A stretch of 64,000 bases of DNA, taken from contig NZ_BCTF01000002.1 in assembly GCF_001571145.1 (NCBI RefSeq), forward strand, positions 124,001 to 188,000, in the 5' to 3' direction. Shown one piece after another: positions 56,016 through 63,646 of the stretch. The first letter of the stretch is position 1, and each line of letters begins with the position of its first letter. The position numbers and the translations under genes are program-made. Source of the stretch: Hydrogenophaga flava NBRC 102514. GTDB taxonomy: Bacteria > Pseudomonadota > Gammaproteobacteria > Burkholderiales > Burkholderiaceae_C. The notes beneath the pieces were generated by a model, which worked only from the letters and a program-made list of their open reading frames with translations, had not been told where the DNA came from and made no database searches.

Positions 56016-56654
56016 ATGAAGACACCCCGCACCACCTCGCTGACCAGTGGCCTTCTGGCCGTCGCCGCGGTGGTCGCCATGGGCGCAGCCTCGGCAGCCG
56101 ACGTGACTGTGAGCGTCGGGACAACACCGACACCGACCCCCACTGCGCCGACGACCTCGCCATCGGTCCGCCAGCAGGACTTCGTCATGCAGCTGGCCAA
56201 GGCCGATCTCAGCAAGCAGGGCATCACCGAGCCGACCACCGAGCAGCTGGCCCTGGCGGCCAGCAATGTGCAGGCCCTGCGCGACAAGGGCCTGGGCTGG
56301 GGCGCGATTGCGAACAGCCTGGGCCTGCGGTTCGGGGCTGTGGTCAGCGCGGCCAACCGCGCGGATCAGGCCGAGCAGGCCGCCTTGCGCAAAGCGAAGC
56401 CGCACGACACGGTGAGCACCGATGCGCCCGAACAGGGCCGCGTGGGCCTGGCGCTGGGCCGCCCGTCCGACGAGGGCAAGGGCCGCAGCGACGGCGCCGG
56501 CTCTTCGGGCAACGCAGGTGGTGGCAAAGGCGGTAGCAGCGCCAGCGGCGGCGGCAACAGCAGTGGAGGCAAGGGCGGAGGCAACGCTGGCGGGAATGGC
56601 GGCGGCAACAGTGGTGGCAAGGGGGGCGGCAACGGCGGCAAGGGCAAGAACTGA
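56016..56654 (+). CDS. Exported protein with Gly-rich low-complexity tail
   Basis: This 212-residue protein has a signal peptide (LLAVAAVVAMGAASAAD), a Thr/Pro linker, and a helical central region (FVMQLAKADLSKQGITEPTTEQLALAASNVQAL, GLGWGAIANSLGLRFGAVVSAANRA). The C-terminal tail of about 60 residues is Gly/Ser/Asn/Lys-rich (GGGKGG-type repeats). The middle resembles uncharacterised proteobacterial exported proteins with GxGWGxIAxxLG motifs. The basic glycine tail is the opposite of the acidic DUF5666 tail. The 253-nt gap upstream (55763-56015) holds the divergent promoters and no gene. Confidence 0.7.
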   Translation: MKTPRTTSLTSGLLAVAAVVAMGAASAADVTVSVGTTPTPTPTAPTTSPSVRQQDFVMQLAKADLSKQGITEPTTEQLALAASNVQALRDKGLGWGAIANSLGLRFGAVVSAANRADQAEQAALRKAKPHDTVSTDAPEQGRVGLALGRPSDEGKGRSDGAGSSGNAGGGKGGSSASGGGNSSGGKGGGNAGGNGGGNSGGKGGGNGGKGKN

Positions 56655-56675
56655 CCCTGAAGCGGGTCGTCCTGC

Positions 56676-57368
56676 TCAGCGCTGCAGTTCGGCCCGCAGC
56701 ACGCCGCCGGTCATGAAGCCCTGCGGCACCTTTTCCTCGCGTTCGAGTTTCACCAGCCCCTGGCCCTTGCAGTACCACTCCCGGCTGATCAGGGGCACGT
56801 CGGTGAAACCGTGGACCGGGTCGGTGTAGAGGTTCAACCGGGCCTGGCCGACCACGCGCAGACAGGGCTTGAGCTCGCTGCCATCGGCCCGCGTCACCAC
56901 ATCGTCCACCGACTCGATGCGCCAGGTCATCTGGGCCTTGTGCGTGTACTTCAGGTCGCGCGGGTGCTCGTTGCGGCGTTGCAGCAGGTAGGGCACGGTG
57001 GCCGTGGTCCATTCGGTGCCCACTGCATAGGGCGCCTTGAGCACCCACAAGGGTTCGGCATCGGCCGTGGGTTGTTCGTCGATGTCGGTGCGGGTCGCGA
57101 TGCGGCGCACGCCCTGGTCGTCCACCTTCAGGTAGTAGCTCACACCGGCCGAGTGGTGGCGCACTGCGACCGGCTGGTCCTGGAACACCGCAGGCTCGTC
57201 CACGCGCATCACCCATTCTTCGGCCTCGCGCGGCTCGTCCATCTGGTACGTGACCGCCAGCGTCTGCTCGTCGCCCGAGCGCAGCGGAAACCATTCGTTG
57301 CCCAGGTCGCGGCCACCGCAGGCGGTCAGCAGCGCCAGAGGTGCGCAGAGGAGGAGGTGACGGCTCAT
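56676..57368 (-). CDS. Putative lipoprotein, last gene of the pqq-linked operon
   Basis: This 230-residue protein has a lipobox (LALLTACGG) and a beta-rich mature part (YQMDEPREAEEWVMRVDEPAVF, YYLKVDDQGVRRIATR, YKGQGLVKLEREEK-like end). I do not recognise a family. Its ATG overlaps the stop of the 174-residue gene by 4 nt, and it is the last gene of a minus-strand series that begins with pqqA. Likely outer- or inner-membrane-attached periplasmic partner of the TolQ/ExbD-like pair. Confidence 0.7.
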   Translation of the reverse strand: MSRHLLLCAPLALLTACGGRDLGNEWFPLRSGDEQTLAVTYQMDEPREAEEWVMRVDEPAVFQDQPVAVRHHSAGVSYYLKVDDQGVRRIATRTDIDEQPTADAEPLWVLKAPYAVGTEWTTATVPYLLQRRNEHPRDLKYTHKAQMTWRIESVDDVVTRADGSELKPCLRVVGQARLNLYTDPVHGFTDVPLISREWYCKGQGLVKLEREEKVPQGFMTGGVLRAELQR

Positions 57369-57889
57369 TTTTCAGGCAACTGCGCGCGTGGCAAATCTCT
57401 GAGCTTGATCTCGACCTTGTCGTTGCTCGCCGGGCGCAGCCAGGGCAGGCTGCCGGTGCCGCGCCTGGGTTCGGTCTCGCCCAGCTGCGTATTGCCGTCG
57501 CGCGCCTTCTTGATGCCGTCGCCCAGGATGCGGTGCAGATCTTTTTCGTAGGGCAGCTTGAACTGGCGCGGCATGGCCAGCGGCGCATCGTCCTTCATCG
57601 GGTGAACCCAGAGAAAGATCGCGCCTTCGTGGCCACGACCGGGGCTGGGTTCGTCGAACACGGCCGACAGCAGCACGAACTGGCGCGGCAGCTCGTCCTC
57701 GGCGGGCCAGCCGGCCAGACCGCGGAAGGTCTGGAACGAGAACACATAGAAGCCACTGACCATCACCACCAGCGTGGCCTTCAGGCCCCAGTGCCAGCGC
57801 GTGCCCAGACACAGGATCAGCAACAGGAAGGCCAGCAGCGCGTAAGCGATGGACAGCAGCAGCAACTGGGAAGAGACGGCAGGGATCAT
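57365..57889 (-). CDS. Membrane protein of unknown function in the TolQ/ExbD-like operon
   Basis: This 174-residue protein has two N-terminal membrane helices (LLLLSIAYALLAFLLLILCLG and ATLVVMVSGFYVFSF) followed by a soluble C-terminal part (FDEPSPGRGHEGAIFLWVHP, FKLPYEKDLHRILGDGIKKARDG). No family recognised. The ATG at 57889 is 20 nt after the ExbD-like stop and the stop overlaps the lipoprotein start by 4 nt, so all four genes act together. Confidence 0.7.
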   Translation of the reverse strand: MIPAVSSQLLLLSIAYALLAFLLLILCLGTRWHWGLKATLVVMVSGFYVFSFQTFRGLAGWPAEDELPRQFVLLSAVFDEPSPGRGHEGAIFLWVHPMKDDAPLAMPRQFKLPYEKDLHRILGDGIKKARDGNTQLGETEPRRGTGSLPWLRPASNDKVEIKLRDLPRAQLPEK

Positions 57890-57909
57890 GGTTCTTGTTG
57901 TGGTGGGGT

Positions 57910-58521
57910 TCAGAGCCCGGCGCGCTGCACGATGGTCTTGGGCGTGGTGCTCAGCGCCAGCACCTGACCCGCGTCGTCCAGCGTGAAGCGCACCAGGGTG
58001 CGTTCGTCGCCCTTGCGTGGGATCTGCTGGGTGCCGGTGTAGACGATCTCGGCCTGCGGGTTGACCTTGACCACCATCACCGTCACCTCTACGGGTTGCT
58101 GGTCGCCGCTGTCGTAGTAATGGGCGTTGACCACGTACTCGCCGGGCACGATGCCGCGCAGGGTGACGATCTCCTGCCGGATGGCGCTGCTGATCAGCTT
58201 GCCGTTGACCAGCACGCTGTTGTTCTTGGCGCCGCGGTCGTCGCGGTCCAGATGCAGCATGCCGGCGTCGCGCTGGCGGAACCACAGCGTCTTGCCGCCG
58301 GGTTCGAGCACCCAGGTGTCCACGTCGTTGGGGTTGTTGTCGGGCCAGGACACCGTGACCATGAACTCGGCCTTGGCCGGCACGTCGCCCGCCTTGCGGG
58401 CCTGCGGGTTGAAGGCCAGGATGGCGATGACGAAACAGAAGACGAAGGCGATCAACATGTTGAACAACATGTCGTAGAACGGGTCGGCCTCGGTGTCACG
58501 TACCGGCCGGCCGATCGCCAT
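57910..58521 (-). CDS. ExbD/TolR-like membrane protein
   Basis: This 203-residue protein has one N-terminal membrane helix preceded by an acidic residue pair (DPFYDMLFNMLIAFVFCFVIAIL), placed as the proton-carrying Asp of ExbD/TolR (the D-x-x-x-x-L pattern at the helix start). A larger than usual periplasmic domain follows (SWPDNNPNDVDTWVLEPGGKTLWF, IVPGEYVVNAHYYDS), beta-rich and unlike standard ExbD. Overlaps the TolQ-like gene by 26 nt. With that partner it should form a proton-driven motor unit. The target is unknown. Confidence 0.75.
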   Translation of the reverse strand: MAIGRPVRDTEADPFYDMLFNMLIAFVFCFVIAILAFNPQARKAGDVPAKAEFMVTVSWPDNNPNDVDTWVLEPGGKTLWFRQRDAGMLHLDRDDRGAKNNSVLVNGKLISSAIRQEIVTLRGIVPGEYVVNAHYYDSGDQQPVEVTVMVVKVNPQAEIVYTGTQQIPRKGDERTLVRFTLDDAGQVLALSTTPKTIVQRAGL

Positions 58522-59221
58522 CGTCAGGCTCCGTGGGTTGCAGGGACAGGGCCAGCGCATCGGCCACCAGCGCGTCAGCAAACCGGTCCAGCCGCATCAG
58601 CTGCATGCCCAGCAGGATGTTGCCGGTCAGCCCGGTCACCGTCGTCAGCAGCGCGATGCCCAGGCCGCCGGTGAGGCTCCTGAGCAGCTGCGCGCTCTGG
58701 CTGGGGTCGAAGCTGTCCATCTGGCCCAGCTCCAGCGCGAGGATGGAAAAACCGATCACTTTGCCCAGCAGGCCCAGCTTGAGCTGGATGCCGTTGAGCC
58801 ACCAGGCCATCTCGTGCGGGCCGTGCGCACGCTCGCCCAGCACCTGGAGCCAGGACGCGCGGTCGGCGCCGGGACGCGCGGTGCCCTGCAGGAACTCGCC
58901 GCTCCAGCCGTGGGGCTGTCCCGCGTCGAGCGCGCTGCGCTGGCGGCCCAGATCCCAGGCGCGGCGCCCGGCCCATAGCGAGCAGCCGATGAACAGCACG
59001 ACGATCACCAGCGTCAGGTGCGTCGGGTCGGCCTCCACCAGACGGTGCCAGGCGCCTGCGCGCCAGAGCAGCCAGGCCGCGAACACCAGCAGACCCATGT
59101 AGGCCAGCCAGAGCAGGAACAGGCCCTGGTCCGCGCGCTCCACGTTCAGCGTGGGCCGCGCGGCACCCGGCAGGCGCCGCACCAGAAGGGCCCCGAACAT
59201 GCGGTGGGTGGAGGTGTTCAT
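58496..59221 (-). CDS. MotA/TolQ/ExbB-like proton channel protein
   Basis: This 241-residue protein has two early helices (LFLLWLAYMGLLVFAAWLLW and LTLVIVVLFIGCSLWAG), a cytosolic stretch, and two long helices (QLKLGLLGKVIGFSILALEL and SLTGGLGIALLTTVTGLTGNILLGMQL). The GxxxALxTTxxGLxxN pattern of the last one is the ExbB/TolQ/MotA signature with the Thr residues of the proton path. It begins 4 nt after the pqqE stop and is thus probably expressed from the pqq operon. ATG 59221 gives the usual topology. Confidence 0.8.
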   Translation of the reverse strand: MNTSTHRMFGALLVRRLPGAARPTLNVERADQGLFLLWLAYMGLLVFAAWLLWRAGAWHRLVEADPTHLTLVIVVLFIGCSLWAGRRAWDLGRQRSALDAGQPHGWSGEFLQGTARPGADRASWLQVLGERAHGPHEMAWWLNGIQLKLGLLGKVIGFSILALELGQMDSFDPSQSAQLLRSLTGGLGIALLTTVTGLTGNILLGMQLMRLDRFADALVADALALSLQPTEPDDGDRPAGT

Positions 59222-59223
59222 GG

Positions 59224-59306
59224 GTTCACGGCGCACGGCCGCCCGAAGCCGTGAACGCGCCCTCTTGGGGGGCAGCGACCGCCGCAGGCGCGGAGCGTGG
59301 GGGCTC
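59224..59306. repeat. Hairpin and Comamonadaceae-type repeat at the pqqE/TolQ-like junction
   Basis: GTTCACGGC (59224-59232) and GCCGTGAAC (59248-59256) form a 9-bp perfect inverted repeat around the pqqE stop codon. Next to it is a GC-rich stretch (CCCTCTTGGGGGGCAGCG to GGAGCGTGGGGGCT, 59260-59306) of a type I associate with repeated intergenic elements in Comamonadaceae. The repeat encodes the last 20 or so residues of PqqE. Confidence 0.55.
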
Positions 59307-60458
59307 GTTCGGATGCAATGCCTTCGATTCCGCATCGCTGCGGAACACGATGGGGATGTTGCGGCGCTTGGGCGCGTCGCGCACCACGGCCACCACCTTC
59401 TGATGGTGGGCCGACTTGCTGCACACCGGGTCGGTTTCGGCCGGATCGCCGGTGAGCAGGAAGGCCTGGCAGCGGCAACCACCGAAGTCCTTGTGGCGCT
59501 CGTCGCAGCTGCGGCAGGTCGGCTTCATCCAGGCGTCGCCGCGGTAGGTGTTGAAGGCGTTGCTGCGCTGCCAGATGTCGGCGATGGACACTTCCTTGAC
59601 GTTGGGGAGCGCCAGGCCGGGCAGGTCGCGCGCGTTGTGGCAGGGCATGGCCAGGCCGTCGGGCGCGATGGAGAGGAACACCGCACCCCAGCCGTTCATG
59701 CAGGCTTTGGGGCGCTCTTCGAAGTAGTCGGGCACCACGAAGAGCACGCGGCACTTGTGGCCGTCGGTTTTGGCTTCCTGCTCGGCGCGGAAGGCGTTGA
59801 CCTCGGCCTCGGCCACGGCCAGTTCCTCGCGCGTGGGCATGAGGTGGTCGCGGTTGATCCAGGCCCAGCCGTAGTACTGGGTGTTGGCCAGTTCCAGGTA
59901 CTCGGCCTCCAACGCCACGGCCATGTCGATGATCTTGCGCACATGCGGCAGGTTGTGCCGGTGCAGCACGCAGTTCATCACCATGGGCCAGTCGTGTGCC
60001 TTGATGAGCTTGGCCACGCGCTGCTTGAGGTCGAAGGTCTTGGTGTGGCTGAGGAAGTCGTTGAGCTCCTTGGTGGAGTCCTGGAACGACAGCTGCACGT
60101 GGTCCAGCCCCGCGTCCTTGAGCTTCTGCGCACGGGTGGGCGTCAGGCCCACACCCGATGTGATGAGGTTGGTGTAGTAGCCCAGGCGGTGCGCTTCCTG
60201 CACCAGCTCTTCCAGGTCGTCGCGCAGCAGCGGCTCGCCGCCGGAGAAGCCCAGCTGCGCCGCGCCGAGCTTGCGCGCCTGTGTCATCACGTCGACCCAC
60301 TGCGCCGTGCTCAGCTCGTCACGCACCTGCGCGTGGCTCGTCGGGTTGTAGCAAAAGACGCAGTGCAGCGGGCACTGGTAGGTCAGCTCCGCCAGCAGCC
60401 ACAGCGGCGGGCCAGCGGGGATGGGGGAGGCGCTCAGAAGATCAGTCGATCCAGCCAC
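59226..60458 (-). CDS. pqqE: PQQ biosynthesis radical SAM protein PqqE
   Basis: This 410-residue radical SAM/SPASM enzyme links the Glu and Tyr side chains of PqqA. The radical SAM cluster is CPLHCVFC (C29, C33, C36); LGFSGGEPLLRDDL follows. The SPASM cluster Cys include those in KACMNGWG, MPCHN, PTCRSCDERH, GGCRCQAF and DPVCSKS. The core ends near residue 365; the C-terminal 40 residues (Pro/Ala-rich) are an extension partly encoded by a repeat. The start overlaps pqqD by 17 nt. Confidence 0.96.
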   Translation of the reverse strand: MAGSTDLLSASPIPAGPPLWLLAELTYQCPLHCVFCYNPTSHAQVRDELSTAQWVDVMTQARKLGAAQLGFSGGEPLLRDDLEELVQEAHRLGYYTNLITSGVGLTPTRAQKLKDAGLDHVQLSFQDSTKELNDFLSHTKTFDLKQRVAKLIKAHDWPMVMNCVLHRHNLPHVRKIIDMAVALEAEYLELANTQYYGWAWINRDHLMPTREELAVAEAEVNAFRAEQEAKTDGHKCRVLFVVPDYFEERPKACMNGWGAVFLSIAPDGLAMPCHNARDLPGLALPNVKEVSIADIWQRSNAFNTYRGDAWMKPTCRSCDERHKDFGGCRCQAFLLTGDPAETDPVCSKSAHHQKVVAVVRDAPKRRNIPIVFRSDAESKALHPNEPPRSAPAAVAAPQEGAFTASGGRAP

Positions 60459-60714
60459 GGCGTTGGCCCTCTTCGAGCAGGTTGCGGACTTCAGGGCCGA
60501 TGCCTTGTGCGTTGAACGCGGCTTCCAGCTCGCTCACGATGGCGTCCACCGTGTGATCTCCATCGCAGCGCTTGAGGATCTCGGCTGCGCTTGGGTTGAG
60601 CTGCACCATGCCTTCGGGGTAGAGCAGCACCCAGCGCGACTGCGCCTCTTCGTACTGCAGCCGGAAGCGGCGCGAGAGCTTGGGGTGGTCGGGCAGGGCG
60701 GCGCTCATTGACAT
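60442..60714 (-). CDS. pqqD: PqqA-binding chaperone PqqD
   Basis: This 90-residue RRE-type peptide chaperone delivers PqqA to PqqE. It has [42 protein letters not shown] and a helical end [10 protein letters not shown], the normal PqqD fold and size. The start at 60714 overlaps the pqqC stop by 10 nt and its end overlaps pqqE by 17 nt; ATG 60708 is an alternative. Confidence 0.95.
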   Translation of the reverse strand: MSMSAALPDHPKLSRRFRLQYEEAQSRWVLLYPEGMVQLNPSAAEILKRCDGDHTVDAIVSELEAAFNAQGIGPEVRNLLEEGQRRGWID

Positions 60715-61436
60715 GCCTTTTCAATCGCATCCAGCATCGTCCAGAGGATGTCCAGCTTGAACTGCAGGATGTCCAGCGCGTGGTGCTGCTGCTCGCGGGT
60801 CTGGAAGTGCGCCAGCGTCACGCGCAGGCCGTGTTCCACGTCGCGGCTGGCCAGTGGAATGCGGCTGCGGAAGTAGGCCAGGCCGTTGGATTCGATCCAG
60901 GGGTAGTGCGTGGGCCAGGTGGCCAGGCGGTCCTTGTGGATCTGCGGCGCGAACATCTCGGTGAGCGACGAACACACCGCTTCCTGCCAGGGCGCCTTCG
61001 CCGCGAAATTCACATAGGCGTCGCAGGCAAAGCGCACCGCCGGCACCACGTGCTGCAACGACCACAGTTCTTCGCGCGAAATGCCCACGGCTTCGCCCAG
61101 GCGTGTCCAGGCCTCGATGCCGCCTGCGGCCGAGCCTTGGTGATCACCGTGGCCATCGTGGTCGAGGATGCGCTCGACCCACAGCCGGCGGTGCTCGCGG
61201 TCGGGCATGTTGGCCAGGATGGCGGCGTCCTTGCGCGGGATGCAGATCTGGTAGTAGAAGCGGTTGGCCACCCAGCAGCGGATCTCGTCCGGTGTGCAAC
61301 CGCCCGAGTTCATGCGCACGTTGAACGGGTGGTGGATGTGGTAGCTGCGGCCCTTGTCGCGCAGCTGGGTTTCGAACTCCTGTGCGCTCCACGCGGACAG
61401 GCCTTCGTGGGGGCGGTGGTGGCGGGCGATCTCCAT
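60705..61436 (-). CDS. pqqC: Pyrroloquinoline-quinone synthase PqqC
   Basis: This 243-residue all-helical, cofactor-free oxidase carries out the last ring closure and eight-electron oxidation of PQQ. Family segments are [42 protein letters not shown] and [26 protein letters not shown], containing the active-site His, Arg and Lys. 7 nt after the pqqB stop; full length. Confidence 0.97.
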   Translation of the reverse strand: MEIARHHRPHEGLSAWSAQEFETQLRDKGRSYHIHHPFNVRMNSGGCTPDEIRCWVANRFYYQICIPRKDAAILANMPDREHRRLWVERILDHDGHGDHQGSAAGGIEAWTRLGEAVGISREELWSLQHVVPAVRFACDAYVNFAAKAPWQEAVCSSLTEMFAPQIHKDRLATWPTHYPWIESNGLAYFRSRIPLASRDVEHGLRVTLAHFQTREQQHHALDILQFKLDILWTMLDAIEKACQ

Positions 61437-61443
61437 GGCGTGC

Positions 61444-62361
61444 TCAGAAAGAAATGTCCATGCCGTCGTGGGACACCTCGATGCCGTGCTGCGTCAGCAG
61501 TGCGCGTTCGGGCGAGTCTTCCACCAGCATCGGGTTGGTGTTGTTGATGTGGATGAGAACCTTGCGCACGCCGGCGGGCAGGCGGTCCAGCTGTTCGATC
61601 ATGCCGCCCGGTCCGCTCTGCGGCAGGTGGCCCATGTCGAGTGCGGCCTTGGACGAGAGGCCCAGGCGCTGCATCTCGTCGTGGGTCCAGAAGGTGCCGT
61701 CGACCAGCACCACGGCGCAGCCGCTCATGAGGTCGATCAGTTCGTCGGTGACCTCGGCCAGGCCGGGCGCGTAGAAGGCCTTGGCGCCGGTGGCCGGGTT
61801 GGTGATCAGCAGGCCGATGTTGTCGCCCGGCCGCGGGTTGCCGCGGAATGGTGAGTACGGCGGCGGCTTGGACGAGAGCGAGACGGTGTGCAGCTGCAGG
61901 CCGGGCAGGGCGGCGATGTGCACCGCGCTGCCGTCGATGGGCAGCTCCTGCCGCTCGGTGCCGCAGTAGTGCGAGAGGATGCCGGTGATGGGGAAGCCGC
62001 TGCCGATGTCCGAGAACACCTCGGGCGTGGCCAGCAGCGGCAGCGGCGTCTTGCGCTCGCGCAGCATCAGCAGGCCGGTGACGTGGTCGATCTGCGCGTC
62101 CATCAGCAGCACGGCGGCGATACCGCTGTCGCGGATGGCGCGGGCGGGCTGCAGCTCCGGGTTGTCGCGGATCTGCGTGAGGATGTCGGGTGAGGCGTTG
62201 ACCAGCAGCCAGTCCTGGCCGTTGTCACTTACCGCAATCGACGACTGGGTGCGGGCGCGCGCCTTGAGCGTGCCGCGGCGCAGGCCGCTGCAGTTGGGGC
62301 AGTTGCAGTTCCACTGCGGGAAACCGCCACCGGCGGAAGAACCAAGAACGCGGATGCGCAT
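61444..62361 (-). CDS. pqqB: PQQ biosynthesis hydroxylase PqqB
   Basis: This 305-residue MBL-fold protein begins [24 protein letters not shown], with the Cys cluster that holds structural zinc. The active site shows [18 protein letters not shown] instead of a hydrolase HxHxDH, in line with PqqB acting as an iron hydroxylase that forms the dihydroxyphenylalanine-type intermediate. [14 protein letters not shown] and HINNTNPML are further family marks. It is separated from pqqA by an intrinsic terminator. Confidence 0.96.
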   Translation of the reverse strand: MRIRVLGSSAGGGFPQWNCNCPNCSGLRRGTLKARARTQSSIAVSDNGQDWLLVNASPDILTQIRDNPELQPARAIRDSGIAAVLLMDAQIDHVTGLLMLRERKTPLPLLATPEVFSDIGSGFPITGILSHYCGTERQELPIDGSAVHIAALPGLQLHTVSLSSKPPPYSPFRGNPRPGDNIGLLITNPATGAKAFYAPGLAEVTDELIDLMSGCAVVLVDGTFWTHDEMQRLGLSSKAALDMGHLPQSGPGGMIEQLDRLPAGVRKVLIHINNTNPMLVEDSPERALLTQHGIEVSHDGMDISF

Positions 62362-62376
62362 AGACTGGATTGGGAA

Positions 62377-62412
62377 GAAAAAAGGCGCACGTGTGGGAGC
62401 ACCCGTGCGCCT
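62377..62412 (-). terminator. Intrinsic terminator between pqqA and pqqB
   Basis: On the minus strand AGGCGCACG (62412-62404) pairs perfectly over 9 bp with CGTGCGCCT (62391-62383) and runs into six T (62383-62378). It lies 22 nt after the pqqA stop and 15 nt before the pqqB start. Most transcripts should end here, giving much more PqqA substrate peptide than enzymes. Confidence 0.85.
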
Positions 62413-62433
62413 GAGGTCGCTCGTCGCCGGTGG

Positions 62434-62508
62434 TCAGCGGTTGGCGATGTACATCGTGATTTCAAAACCGAAACGCAGGTCGGTGAAGGCGGGGGTTGTC
62501 CACTGCAT
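62434..62508 (-). CDS. pqqA: PQQ precursor peptide PqqA
   Basis: This 24-residue peptide starts MQWTTPAFTDLRFGFE and ends TMYIANR. E16 and Y20 are in the E-x3-Y spacing whose side chains are joined to make PQQ. Start at 62508 follows a GGAGACAAGAC leader. The gene was found by eye; it heads the minus-strand pqqABCDE operon. Confidence 0.97.
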   Translation of the reverse strand: MQWTTPAFTDLRFGFEITMYIANR

Positions 62509-62539
62509 GTCTTGTCTCCAGTTGGGGTTGGCATGAATC

Positions 62540-63646
62540 GTGACTGCTGACCTGCCTGCACTGTTGCAGTTCAAGCCGCACCCGATGATCAGCAAAAACG
62601 ATGCCACCGGACAAGGCCCCTGGCGACGCCAGCGCGACTTTGACGTCGGGTCGCCGCACCGCATGGCTTGGCACCTGGGTGGAAACCCTGAGGGCGAGCC
62701 CTGGCTGCTGATACACGGCGGTCCGGGCAGCGGTGCGAACCCGGGCCTGCTGGCGCCGCTGGATCTGCACCGGCAGCGCGCGATTGCGCCCGACCAGCGC
62801 GGCAGCGGCGGCAGCCGCCCGCGCGGCAGCACGCTGCGCAACCACACGGCGGCGCTGGTGTCGGACCTCGAAGCCCTGAGGCGCCACCTGGACCTGGAGC
62901 GCTGGTCGCTGCTGGCCGGTTCGTGGGGCACGGTGCTCGCGCTGGCCTACGCGCAGGCCCATCCGCAGCGGGTGCAGCGGCTGGTGCTGCGCGGGGCCTT
63001 TGCGCTGTCGCGGCGCGAGATCGGTGGTCTGCTGCAGGGCGTGGCATCAGGGAAGACCCTGAGTGTTCCTGGGGCCGTCTGGCCTGCCTCGCGCAGCGTG
63101 GCACTGCCCGCGCTGCTGGCCCGTCTGCGCCAGTTGCTCCAATCCGGTACACCCGCTGTTGCAGGTCTGCGCGCGGCGCGGCGCTGGGCCCTGCTCGAAT
63201 CGCGCGCGGCGGCCCGTGGCATGTGGCGCGCGCTGCTCCGTACCGAACGGCCCGCGGCTGGGGCCCGTGCGGTCTGGGCCAGCCAGCGGCGGCGCGAGCG
63301 GCGTCTGGCGGCCGGGTTCCAGCGCAGGGGCGACCGCGCCGACCGCACGGACCGGGCGCTGCGGCGCAAGTTCAGCATCCAGTCGCACTACCTGTTGCGG
63401 CGCGGCTTTGTGCGTCCGGGTGGCCTGGACCGGGCGGTGCGCGGGCTCGCGCTTGCGGGTGTGCCGGTGAACTGGGTGCACGGTGCGTTCGACGCGGTGT
63501 GCCCGCCGCGGAACAGCCGGCGCTGGCAGGCGCTGATGGAGCGCCTGTCGCCCGGTCTGTCGTCGCTCACGCTCACCCGGGCCGGCCATCTGGGGCACGA
63601 GCCACAGACGCTGGCGGCGCTGCGCGAGAAAGTGAGGCGGTCGTGA
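62540..63646 (+). CDS. Alpha/beta hydrolase of the prolyl aminopeptidase type
   Basis: This protein has up to 368 residues. Hydrolase motifs are LIHGGPGSGANPG (oxyanion hole), APDQRGSGGSRPRG, the nucleophile elbow LLAGSWGTVLALAYAQ and a late catalytic His in GHLGHEP with Asp in GAFDAVCPP. The GGPGSGANP and DQRGSGGS segments are typical of proline iminopeptidases. It is divergent from pqqA with only 31 nt between starts if GTG 62540 is used; ATG 62585 is an alternative start without a clear ribosome site. It overlaps the next gene by 4 nt. Trimming of the PqqA peptide is a possible role, by place only. Confidence 0.75.
   Translation: MTADLPALLQFKPHPMISKNDATGQGPWRRQRDFDVGSPHRMAWHLGGNPEGEPWLLIHGGPGSGANPGLLAPLDLHRQRAIAPDQRGSGGSRPRGSTLRNHTAALVSDLEALRRHLDLERWSLLAGSWGTVLALAYAQAHPQRVQRLVLRGAFALSRREIGGLLQGVASGKTLSVPGAVWPASRSVALPALLARLRQLLQSGTPAVAGLRAARRWALLESRAAARGMWRALLRTERPAAGARAVWASQRRRERRLAAGFQRRGDRADRTDRALRRKFSIQSHYLLRRGFVRPGGLDRAVRGLALAGVPVNWVHGAFDAVCPPRNSRRWQALMERLSPGLSSLTLTRAGHLGHEPQTLAALREKVRRS

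Noticed and set aside
56520-56650. Gly-rich repeats at the end of the 56016 gene as a tandem repeat array or CRISPR-like element
   Set aside because: The repeats are irregular codon-level Gly/Ser/Lys/Asn runs within one reading frame, with no conserved spacer structure.
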